Source: Arcobacter sp.
GTDB lineage: Bacteria > Campylobacterota > Campylobacteria > Campylobacterales > Arcobacteraceae
Assembly: GCA_030635995.1 (NCBI GenBank)
Contig: DAOVXU010000092.1
Location: forward strand, 1 to 6,700
Length of the DNA stretch: 6,700 bases
Reading direction: 5' to 3'
Positions 1-5,068 of the stretch are shown one piece after another. Below the pieces are notes generated by a model, which was given only the letters and a program-made list of their open reading frames with translations, ran no database searches and had not been told where the DNA came from. The position numbers were made by a program, and so were the translations under genes. Position 1 is the stretch's first letter. The number at the start of each line of letters is the position of its first letter.

Positions 1-210
1 AAACAGCAATCAAATGTAAGATCATCAGGTGCTGATGAAGCTATTAAAATTATCCCTAAAAGAGATATGTCTTTAGAGCTTGCTTTAGAGTGGATTGAAG
101 ATGATGAGATTGTTGAAATTACACCAATTTCTATTAGAATTAGAAAAAGAGAATTAGAAGTATCTGCAAGAAGAAGAGCATCTAAACAAAAAAAGAATGC
201 TGACGCGTAG
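1..210 (+). CDS. typA: Ribosome-associated GTPase TypA/BipA, C-terminal end (5' truncated)
   Basis: Only the last 69 codons are in the window; the reading frame is open from base 1 and stops at TAG 208-210. The visible part carries the family's C-terminal signature: an RSSGADEA segment, a basic 'IIPKRDMSLELALEWI' stretch, then 'DDEIVEITPISIRIRKREL' and a lysine/arginine-rich tail. In TypA/BipA this C-terminal domain contacts the ribosome. The protein is a translational GTPase related to EF-G and LepA, involved in 50S assembly and in growth under stress or cold. The GTPase domain lies upstream, outside the window. A strong hairpin terminator follows about 20 bases after the stop, so typA probably ends its transcript here. 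The identification rests on motif recognition and is secure. Confidence 0.93.
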   Translation, partial: KQQSNVRSSGADEAIKIIPKRDMSLELALEWIEDDEIVEITPISIRIRKRELEVSARRRASKQKKNADA

Positions 211-228
211 TAGTTAAGTATTTGTATT

Positions 229-262
229 AAAAAGGTTAGTCAAAGATGGCTAACCTTTTTTT
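229..262 (+). terminator. Intrinsic terminator after typA
   Basis: An 11-bp perfect stem, AAAAAGGTTAG (229-239) and CTAACCTTTTT (250-260), encloses a 10-base loop and runs into a T tract ending at 262. Because the 5' arm starts with an A run, the hairpin could also work on the minus strand. It sits between typA and the ychJ-like gene and should separate their transcripts. Confidence 0.9.
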
Positions 263-282
263 ATAGTTTAAAAGGTATTAAA

Positions 283-693
283 ATGAAATTTTCGGTTAAT
301 AGTTCTTGCCCTTGTGGTAGTAAAAATAAGTATAAAAAATGTTGCCAACCTTTTCATAAAGGTAAATTACCAAAAACAGCATTAGAGTTGATGAAGTCAA
401 GATACAGTGCATATGTGGTAAAAAATATAGACTATATAATAAAAACTACACATAAAGAGAATCTAGACTTTACAATACAAATAAAACAATGGAAAGATGA
501 TGTTTTATTGTTTTGTGAAGAATCAAACTTTATAAAGCTTGAAATTTTAGAGACTAATTTAAATGATTTAGAATCATTTGTAACTTTTAAAGTAGAATTG
601 CAAATTAAGAATAAAGATGAATCCTTTGTAGAAAAGAGTAAATTTCTAAAAGAAAATAATATGTGGCTATACCATAGTGCTATAGTTGAATAA
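283..693 (+). CDS. ychJ: YchJ-family (UPF0225) SEC-C motif protein
   Basis: This 136-residue protein opens with a SEC-C zinc knuckle: C9-P-C11-G-S and then K-K-C20-C21. The same metal-binding motif occurs at the SecA C-terminus. It is followed by the YchJ middle domain (NTF2-like fold), recognisable from 'LMKSRYSAYVVKNIDYIIKT' at residues 36-55 and the aromatic end 'MWLYHSAIVE'. E. coli YchJ is slightly longer and has a second SEC-C motif at the C-terminus; that second knuckle is absent here. The biochemical role of the family is not established; zinc binding and a housekeeping function are assumed. The start at 283 is supported by AAAGG at 271-275, seven bases upstream. It is the first gene of a tight plus-strand run with the channel gene, which begins 9 bases after its stop, so co-transcription is likely. 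Confidence 0.85.
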   Translation: MKFSVNSSCPCGSKNKYKKCCQPFHKGKLPKTALELMKSRYSAYVVKNIDYIIKTTHKENLDFTIQIKQWKDDVLLFCEESNFIKLEILETNLNDLESFVTFKVELQIKNKDESFVEKSKFLKENNMWLYHSAIVE

Positions 694-702
694 AGGTAAA
701 AA

Positions 703-1515
703 TTGAGTTTAAAAGAAAAAGTAATAGAGATAAGAGAAGCTAGATGGTTTTCTAATCTTACAACAGCAATAATTATATTTTATGCTTCAGTGTTGGGTGT
801 AAAAACAATAGGTGAGATTGAGGGTGACTATTCAACATTTTTATATCTTATGGATTATTTTGTAACGATATATTTTTTAATAGAGATTATTATTAAAATG
901 AGTGCAGAGAAGAATTTAAAAGATTTTTTTAAGTCTGGTTGGAATATTTTTGATTTTGTAATTGTATTTATAACACTTATCCCACTTGATAATAGTTCAA
1001 TGGCAGCAGTTGCTAGGCTAATGCGAATATTTAGAGTTTTACGACTTTTAACATCACGACCACAATTAAAAAATATAATAGATATGCTTATAGGTGCAAT
1101 TCCTGCAATTGTTGATATAGTAATATTGATGTTTATAATTTTCTATGTTTATGCTATTTTAGGTAATTATTTATTTGAATCAGCACCAAGTGGATTATGG
1201 AGAGATTTACTTATAGCTATGCTTACTCTTTTTAGAATCCTTACTTTTGAGGATTGGACAGATGTGATGTATGAGGGGATGGAGATACATCCTTGGTCTT
1301 GGGTATATTTTGTATCATTTGTAATAATTGCTGCATTTGTATTTTTTAATCTTTTTGTAGCTGTTATAATTGGAGAGATGGAAAAAATCAACAATAAAGA
1401 TATAGAAGATGAGATACATAATGATAGCAAAAAACTAGATATGATATTAGTAGAGATGACAAGTTTAAAAAATGAGATAAAAGAATTAAAACAGAAGGAA
1501 AAAATAAATGGCTGA
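703..1515 (+). CDS. One-repeat voltage-gated cation channel (NaChBac/NavAb type) with Ca2+-channel-like filter
   Basis: This 270-residue inner-membrane protein has the layout of bacterial homotetrameric Nav channels. S1 is about 18-36 and S2 about 44-66, with acidic E61. S3 is about 79-94, with D84. The S4 voltage sensor has four arginines spaced by three (R105, R108, R111, R114). S5 is about 131-155, a pore helix precedes the filter at 181-187, and S6 is about 199-226 with the family's 'NLFVAVII' end. A charged coiled coil occupies about 233-266, as in tetramerising C-termini. The filter reads TFEDWTD, whereas NavAb has TLESWSM. The extra acids at the fourth and seventh positions match those placed in the engineered Ca2+-selective CavAb (TLDDWSD), so Ca2+ preference is inferred, not shown. 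The start is TTG at 703 with AAAGG at 692-696. The 3' end overlaps the Fe-S scaffold gene by 8 bases, implying translational coupling. Confidence 0.88.
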   Translation: MSLKEKVIEIREARWFSNLTTAIIIFYASVLGVKTIGEIEGDYSTFLYLMDYFVTIYFLIEIIIKMSAEKNLKDFFKSGWNIFDFVIVFITLIPLDNSSMAAVARLMRIFRVLRLLTSRPQLKNIIDMLIGAIPAIVDIVILMFIIFYVYAILGNYLFESAPSGLWRDLLIAMLTLFRILTFEDWTDVMYEGMEIHPWSWVYFVSFVIIAAFVFFNLFVAVIIGEMEKINNKDIEDEIHNDSKKLDMILVEMTSLKNEIKELKQKEKING

Positions 1516-1969
1516 GTTAAATGAAGATCAAATAAGAGATGTAAATGCAGAAGTTTTAGAGCATATGATGAATCCTAAAAATTATGGTTCAATTGATGAT
1601 GCAAGTGCTGTTGGTATTGGGCTTGACCCAGCAACAGGAGAATATGCTGTGATATATCTTGATATGGATGAAGATGATAATATAAGAGATATTAAATATG
1701 GTTGTAAAGCTTGTCAAGATACTGTTATAGCAGGTTCATTATTTACTGAGATGGTAAAAGGTGCAACATTAACATATGGAATTGAAGCTTCAAAAAGATT
1801 AGCAATAAAAATACAAGATGCACCACCAAAACAACAAGCTTGTTCAGGTATGGTTATAAAAGGTTTTGAAGCTGCAATTTTACATTTAAAAAGTCGTGCT
1901 GAAGGGGGAACTGAAGATATGGTTACAGTAGAATTAGGAATATCATGTGAAGGTGTTGAAAATAAATAA
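1508..1969 (+). CDS. IscU/NifU N-domain-type Fe-S cluster scaffold paralogue, atypical cysteine set
   Basis: The 153 residues follow the IscU/NifU-N fold along their length. They show 'VLEHMMNPKNYGS' (16-28), a 'KYGCKAC' segment (63-69) matching the second IscU cysteine region, 'LFTEMVKG' (78-85) matching 'LVTEWVKG', and 'QACSGMVIKGFEAAI' (110-124) matching the third cysteine region. C66 and C112 therefore correspond to IscU C63 and C106. The first ligand region, 'GAPACGD' in E. coli IscU, is 'DPATGEY' here, so Cys is replaced by Thr43 and the conserved Asp by Glu45. Two extra cysteines, C69 (forming CxxC with C66) and C147 near the C-terminus, might compensate. There is no ferredoxin-like or NifU C-terminal domain, unlike full-length NifU (about 300 residues). 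It has a good Shine-Dalgarno, AGAAGGA at 1493-1499. The scaffold family is fairly certain; true scaffold activity is not. Confidence 0.8.
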   Translation: MAELNEDQIRDVNAEVLEHMMNPKNYGSIDDASAVGIGLDPATGEYAVIYLDMDEDDNIRDIKYGCKACQDTVIAGSLFTEMVKGATLTYGIEASKRLAIKIQDAPPKQQACSGMVIKGFEAAILHLKSRAEGGTEDMVTVELGISCEGVENK

Positions 1970-1973
1970 TAAG

Positions 1974-2077
1974 TACTCCTCCCAGATACCTAAACACACT
2001 AGGGAAAAAAGTTCCTTGCTGTATTCCTACCCTGGGGAGTTGCCTTTAAACATAGTTGTAAAGGTCTAAGAGAAGTG
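1974..2077 (-). ncRNA. ffs: Small bacterial signal recognition particle RNA (4.5S RNA)
   Basis: Read on the minus strand, this gap gives one long hairpin. The outer arms ACUUCUCUUAGA (2076-2065) and UCUGGGAGGAGU (1986-1975) pair over 12 positions with G-U wobbles. The apex (2034-2017) reads CAGG-GUA-GGAA-UAC-AGCA: a GGAA tetraloop at 2027-2024 closed by three pairs, then the CAGG/AGCA symmetric loop. This is the conserved domain IV of SRP RNA that binds Ffh. The total length of about 104 nt fits the small bacterial type without an Alu domain. The RNA with Ffh directs nascent membrane proteins to FtsY and the Sec translocon. The 5' end is inferred from a TATAAT box at 2088-2083. The 3' end is approximate and lies about 5 bases from the stop of the convergent Fe-S scaffold gene. 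The ragged T-rich tail beyond it may act as terminator. Confidence 0.9.
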
Positions 2078-2082
2078 GCGAC

Positions 2083-2088
2083 ATTATA
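2083..2088 (-). promoter_or_regulatory. -10 box of the SRP RNA gene
   Basis: The minus strand reads GGTATAATG, a perfect TATAAT ending seven bases before the first paired base of the SRP RNA. No good TTGACA-like -35 is seen; upstream is simply AT-rich, as is usual for Campylobacterota sigma-70 promoters. Confidence 0.75.
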
Positions 2089-2119
2089 CCTTAATATCAT
2101 TAATTTAATATTAATTGGT

Positions 2120-2125
2120 TATAAA
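2120..2125 (+). promoter_or_regulatory. Possible -10 box of cbiB
   Basis: TATAAA occurs at 2120-2125 in the AT-rich 40 bases between the divergent SRP RNA promoter and cbiB. A start site six or seven bases downstream would fall at or next to the cbiB ATG (2131), giving a leaderless or near-leaderless mRNA. In such AT-rich DNA the match could be chance. Confidence 0.35.
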
Positions 2126-2130
2126 TAGAT

Positions 2131-2991
2131 ATGTATTTTGAATTAACACTTATATCTTATATCATTGATAGAATATTTGGAGAATTTGGATCCATTAAAC
2201 ATCCTGTAGTTTTTATGGGAGATTTTATCTCTTGGTTTGAGAAAAAGTTTTATAAAGATTCTATTTTTAGAGGCTCTCTTCTAACTTTTAGTTTACTTAT
2301 TATTATTTTTATTATCTCATATTCTTTATCATTTTTACCTTGCTATATTTTAGCTATTTTTGCATCTACTGGAATTGCATCTAAGATGTTGTATGAAAGT
2401 GTAAAAGATATTATTCAAAATCCTCAAAATATAAAATATCTAGTAAGTAGAGATACAAAAGAATTAAATTCTTCTGATATAAATAAAGCGGGAATTGAAA
2501 CTTACGGAGAAAATTTAAGTGATGGGGTTATTGCACCTATTTTTTATCTTTTATTGTTTGGAATAGTTGGAATTGCTATTTATAAGGGGATAAATACTTT
2601 AGATAGTATGGTTGGATATAGAGATAAAAGATATGAGAATTTTGGAAAGATATCTGCAAAACTTGATGATATAGCTAATTATATCCCATCAAGAATAACA
2701 GCACTTTTGATTACTTTATTATTTTTTAGTTTAAATTCTCTAAAAGCAATAAAAGACTTTGCTCATTTACATGAAAGTCCAAATGCAGGATATCCTATAT
2801 CTGCATTAGCAGGGGCTATAGGTGTAAAATTAGGAGGCGATACAAGCTATTTTGGAAAGATAAAAAAGAAATCATATTTTGGATATGGTAAAACTGAAAT
2901 TTTATCACAGGATATTCAAAAAGCTATAGCCTTACAAATAAGGATCGATATTTTTATAATACTTAGTTTATTCTTTTGTTTAGGATTGTAA
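2131..2991 (+). CDS. cbiB: Adenosylcobinamide-phosphate synthase CbiB/CobD (cobalamin biosynthesis)
   Basis: This integral membrane enzyme joins the aminopropanol (phosphate) arm to adenosylcobyric acid, late in adenosylcobalamin synthesis. The 286 residues, slightly shorter than the usual 310 or so, contain the family blocks in order: 'IIDRIFGEFG..KHPVVFMG' (11-30), 'LVSRDT' (104-109), 'ETYGENLSDGVIAP' (123-136), 'NTLDSMVGYR' (155-164), 'KLDDIANYIPSRIT' (177-190) and 'SPNAGYPISALAGAIGVKLGG' in positions 216-236. Hydrophobic segments near 48-66, 69-86, 135-153, 188-205 and 272-286 fit a multi-pass protein. ATG 2131 is the first usable start, because TAA lies in frame at 2122-2124. It has no Shine-Dalgarno, so translation may be leaderless. 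No other cobalamin genes are in the window, so it appears detached from the pathway cluster. Its 3' end overlaps the opposite gene rsmI by 12 bases. Confidence 0.93.
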   Translation: MYFELTLISYIIDRIFGEFGSIKHPVVFMGDFISWFEKKFYKDSIFRGSLLTFSLLIIIFIISYSLSFLPCYILAIFASTGIASKMLYESVKDIIQNPQNIKYLVSRDTKELNSSDINKAGIETYGENLSDGVIAPIFYLLLFGIVGIAIYKGINTLDSMVGYRDKRYENFGKISAKLDDIANYIPSRITALLITLLFFSLNSLKAIKDFAHLHESPNAGYPISALAGAIGVKLGGDTSYFGKIKKKSYFGYGKTEILSQDIQKAIALQIRIDIFIILSLFFCLGL

Positions 2992-3801
2992 AATAGAGTT
3001 ATAAATATCTTTTACACTTTTTCCAGTAAGTTTTGCTATAAGTTTTGCTTTTTGTTTTGGTGGTAATTTTAAATCTTCTAAATCTTCTAAAGTGATACTT
3101 TCACCTTTTGAAGATTCTTTTGAATCTACTATAACTACCCATTCCCCTCTAATATCACTATTTTTGAAATCTTCTAAAATAGTAGATGCAACTCCTTTAA
3201 AAGTTTTTTGATACATTTTTGTAAGCTCTTTTACTAAAAATAACTCTTTTGTATTATCAAGATTTTTAATCTCTTCAAGTAGCTGAACTATTCTATGGGG
3301 AGATTCATAAAGAATTGTTAAATATTCGCTGTTTAATATATCACTTAGAGGACTTTTTCTATTTATTGCTTTATGTGGTAAAAATCCATAAAAAGTAAAC
3401 TCTTTTTTATTAAATCCACTCATTGCATATGCTGTTAAAAGAGCATTTGCCCCAGGTAGTACATCATATGGGATATTATTTTGAATACAACATTGAACTA
3501 ATATAGCCCCTGGATCACTTACACAAGGCATACCCGCATCACTCACATAAACTACATTTTTAGTTTTGTAAATATCTATATATTGTTCAGTTGTATATTT
3601 TGATTCATTATGGGAATGAACACTTAAAAATTCTTTTTGATTGTCTATTTTGAAATCTAATTTTTGATCAATTAGATTGAAAAGTTTTTTTGTAACTCTT
3701 GTATCTTCACACAAGATAAGTTCCGCATCTTTTAAAACATGTAAAGTTCTAAAAGATATATCGAGAAGATTCCCAATAGGTGTTGGAACAAATGTAAGCA
3801 T
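2980..3801 (-). CDS. rsmI: 16S rRNA (cytidine-1402-2'-O)-methyltransferase RsmI
   Basis: This cytosolic SAM-dependent enzyme 2'-O-methylates C1402 in the decoding centre of 16S rRNA; with RsmH it forms m4Cm1402. The 273 residues (E. coli about 286) carry all family motifs: 'PTPIGNLLDI' (6-15), 'ILCEDTR' (29-35), 'SDAGMPCVSDPG' (87-98, the SAM-binding loop of the tetrapyrrole-methylase fold), 'LPGANALLTA' (115-124), 'FYGFLP' (137-142), 'YESPHR' (165-170), 'ELTKMYQ' (192-198) and 'RGEWVVIV' (218-225). The C-terminal lysine-rich stretch with 'KSVKDIYNSI' is also typical. It follows rpmE by 17 bases in the same direction and has no visible Shine-Dalgarno, so it is probably read from the rpmE transcript with reinitiation. 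The start is fixed by 'MLTFVPTPIGN', which leaves no room for a later one. Confidence 0.95.
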   Translation of the reverse strand: MLTFVPTPIGNLLDISFRTLHVLKDAELILCEDTRVTKKLFNLIDQKLDFKIDNQKEFLSVHSHNESKYTTEQYIDIYKTKNVVYVSDAGMPCVSDPGAILVQCCIQNNIPYDVLPGANALLTAYAMSGFNKKEFTFYGFLPHKAINRKSPLSDILNSEYLTILYESPHRIVQLLEEIKNLDNTKELFLVKELTKMYQKTFKGVASTILEDFKNSDIRGEWVVIVDSKESSKGESITLEDLEDLKLPPKQKAKLIAKLTGKSVKDIYNSILQS

Positions 3802-3817
3802 TAGTTTAGTGTAACTA

Positions 3818-4018
3818 CTACTTTTTTGCGTATTTTGCGTTGAATTTTTCTATTCTACCAGCAGCATCAACAACTTTGTGTTCACCTGTGAAGAATGGAT
3901 GACAAGCATTACAAATATCAATTCTCATTGTTTCTACATTTGATTTTGTTTCAAATGAGTTACCACATGCACATGATACTGCACATACTTTGTAATCTGG
4001 GTGTATCTCTTTTTTCAT
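3818..4018 (-). CDS. rpmE: 50S ribosomal protein L31, zinc-binding type
   Basis: The 66 residues match L31 throughout: 'MKKEIHPDY' at the start, then C16-A-C18 and C36-N-A-C39, the four cysteines of the zinc-binding (C+) form, followed by 'HPFFTGEHKVVDAAGRIEKF' at residues 40-59. L31 bridges the 50S central protuberance and the 30S head. The presence of the zinc ligands means it is the zinc-requiring paralogue rather than the C- form made under zinc starvation. The start is supported by AAAAGGAAAC on the minus strand (4033-4024), about five bases before the ATG. It leads a two-gene minus-strand unit with rsmI and is divergent from cdsA across a 280-base gap. Confidence 0.97.
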   Translation of the reverse strand: MKKEIHPDYKVCAVSCACGNSFETKSNVETMRIDICNACHPFFTGEHKVVDAAGRIEKFNAKYAKK

Positions 4019-4039
4019 TTTGAGTTTCCTTTTTATGTA

Positions 4040-4062
4040 TTTATATCTTTGCGAAAGGTCAA
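4040..4062 (-). promoter_or_regulatory. Possible promoter of rpmE-rsmI
   Basis: On the minus strand, TTGACC (4062-4057) is followed by GATATAAATA, with TATAAA at 4045-4040. The 11-base spacing is too short for a classical -35/-10 pair. The alternative TACATA (4039-4034) at 17 bases would start transcription inside the Shine-Dalgarno. TATAAA without a true -35, the usual Campylobacterota arrangement, is the better reading. Confidence 0.35.
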
Positions 4063-4084
4063 GTCTAGATGTTGCCCTTCAGAT

Positions 4085-4159
4085 AAGTACCACAAAAGAA
4101 TTAAACACTAGTAAGGGAAGACTAGATTAGTGCTAGTGTTTAATTCTTTTGTGGTACTT
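4085..4159 (+). repeat. Perfect 27-bp inverted repeat with 21-nt loop
   Basis: The arm 4085-4111 (starts AAGTACCACAAAAG, ends AAACACTAG) is repeated exactly in inverted form at 4133-4159, separated by 21 bases. The arms are AT-rich and are not followed by a T run on either strand (TAGTTAAAG on the plus side, ATCTGAAGG on the minus side), so it does not look like an intrinsic terminator. It lies between divergent rpmE and cdsA, where no terminator is needed. The loop contains a small ACTA-GAT-TAGT palindrome (4121-4131), and TAGTG at 4128-4132 can compete with TAGTG at 4134-4138 for the same partner. No target-site duplication is visible outside the arms. It might be a structured RNA, a protein-binding palindrome or a miniature element; I cannot tell which. 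Confidence 0.95.
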
Positions 4160-4170
4160 TAGTTAAAGTT

Positions 4171-4220
4171 TGGGAGTCTATCTAAATTTTTCTTAATAGT
4201 AAGTAAAATAGAGGTTCCCA
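4171..4220 (+). other. Weak second hairpin upstream of cdsA
   Basis: TGGGA (4171-4175) and TCTAT (4177-4181) can pair with ATAGA (4208-4212) and TCCCA (4216-4220), giving two 5-bp stems separated by a small internal loop and closed by a 26-base AT-rich loop. It follows the 27-bp inverted repeat directly. It could be part of the same RNA or a chance pairing in AT-rich DNA. Confidence 0.25.
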
Positions 4221-4261
4221 GTATTTAAATTTTGGTATTTAGAGATAAAGCATAATATGTG

Positions 4262-4267
4262 TATAAT
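4262..4267 (+). promoter_or_regulatory. -10 box of cdsA
   Basis: A perfect TATAAT lies at 4262-4267, giving a predicted start near 4274 and a leader of about 25 bases containing the TAGGAA Shine-Dalgarno (4288-4293) before ATG 4299. No strong -35 is seen; TTGGTA at 4232-4237 is too far upstream. This box lies inside the longer reading frame from ATG 4257 and argues against that start. Confidence 0.55.
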
Positions 4268-4298
4268 CAATAAAATAATAAAATTTATAGGAATTGGT

Positions 4299-5057
4299 AT
4301 GTTTGATATAATAAATGAGAGTAGTACACGGATTAAGACAGGTGTAGTTTTAGTATTAGTTTTACTTTTAATTGGTTTTATAGATTCGATGAATCTTACT
4401 TGGTTGTTTCTTGGTGGAATAATGTTAGTGGCTTTAAGTGAAGCTATGGATCTATTTAAAATAGATGATAGTAAAATATATATTTATGCTATTGGAATAT
4501 GGGTAGTTGCGTATTTTCATTCAAATCCACAAGATTTGGTTTTTGTGGTTGGTGTGATATTTGCTTCTATTTTAGCGTATACTAAAAATTTAAATAAAAA
4601 TTTATTTTTACCTCTTATGTACCCTATTGCTTCATACTTGTTTTTACTTGCATTATATGTTTCATATGGGATGAGTACTTTGTTGTGGTTATTAGTTGTA
4701 GTTGCAGGTGCTGATGTTGGAGCTTATTTTGTTGGTAAAAGTAAAGGTAAAACTTCTTTTTGTGAAACAAGTCCAAATAAAACTTTAGAAGGAGTTGCAG
4801 GAGGAATAGTAACTGCAGCTATTTTAGGGATGATATTTTCTCCTGATTATGTTGGGTTTTTTACAGCTTTATTTATATCATTGATTGTGGCATTAGCTTC
4901 TGTATTTGGTGACCTTTTTGAGAGTTATTTAAAAAGAGAAGCAGAGGTAAAAGATAGTGGAGATATATTGCCTGGACATGGTGGTATTTTAGACAGAACT
5001 GATGGGTATCTATTTGGTGGTATTATTATGTTGGTTATGTTAAGATTATTTGTTTAA
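4299..5057 (+). CDS. cdsA: Phosphatidate cytidylyltransferase (CDP-diacylglycerol synthase) CdsA
   Basis: This inner-membrane enzyme makes CDP-diacylglycerol from phosphatidic acid and CTP, the branch point for phosphatidylethanolamine, phosphatidylglycerol and cardiolipin. From ATG 4299 the protein has 252 residues and many hydrophobic helices. The cytidylyltransferase signature is complete near the C-terminus (209-235): S-Y-L-K-R, then K-D-S-G-D, then P-G-H-G-G and L-D-R-T-D. Upstream are 'GADVGAYFVGK' (137-147) and 'SPNKTLEG' (158-165), both conserved in the family. The frame extends to ATG 4257 (14 more residues), but that start lacks a ribosome site and contains a TATAAT box, while 4299 has AGGA six bases upstream and yields the usual length. 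In several Campylobacterota cdsA is followed by dxr; here it is followed 11 bases later by the ODP-like gene. Confidence 0.93.
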   Translation: MFDIINESSTRIKTGVVLVLVLLLIGFIDSMNLTWLFLGGIMLVALSEAMDLFKIDDSKIYIYAIGIWVVAYFHSNPQDLVFVVGVIFASILAYTKNLNKNLFLPLMYPIASYLFLLALYVSYGMSTLLWLLVVVAGADVGAYFVGKSKGKTSFCETSPNKTLEGVAGGIVTAAILGMIFSPDYVGFFTALFISLIVALASVFGDLFESYLKREAEVKDSGDILPGHGGILDRTDGYLFGGIIMLVMLRLFV

Positions 5058-5068
5058 AAGGCTAACTA

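Noticed and set aside
1167..1430. An 87-codon open frame on the minus strand
   Set aside because: It lies wholly inside the channel gene on the opposite strand, shows no recognisable motif and is best explained as a shadow of the channel's coding sequence.
4085..4159. The 27-bp inverted repeat as an intrinsic terminator
   Set aside because: No T run follows the hairpin on either strand, and it lies between divergently transcribed genes.
4085..4159. A complete insertion sequence with terminal inverted repeats
   Set aside because: The loop is only 21 bases with no coding capacity, and no target duplication flanks the arms (CAGAT versus TAGTT).
4019..4298. tRNA, tmRNA or 6S RNA in the rpmE-cdsA gap
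   Set aside because: No T-loop or cloverleaf pairing and no CCA end were seen, and a perfect 27-bp uninterrupted stem does not fit the 6S central bubble layout.
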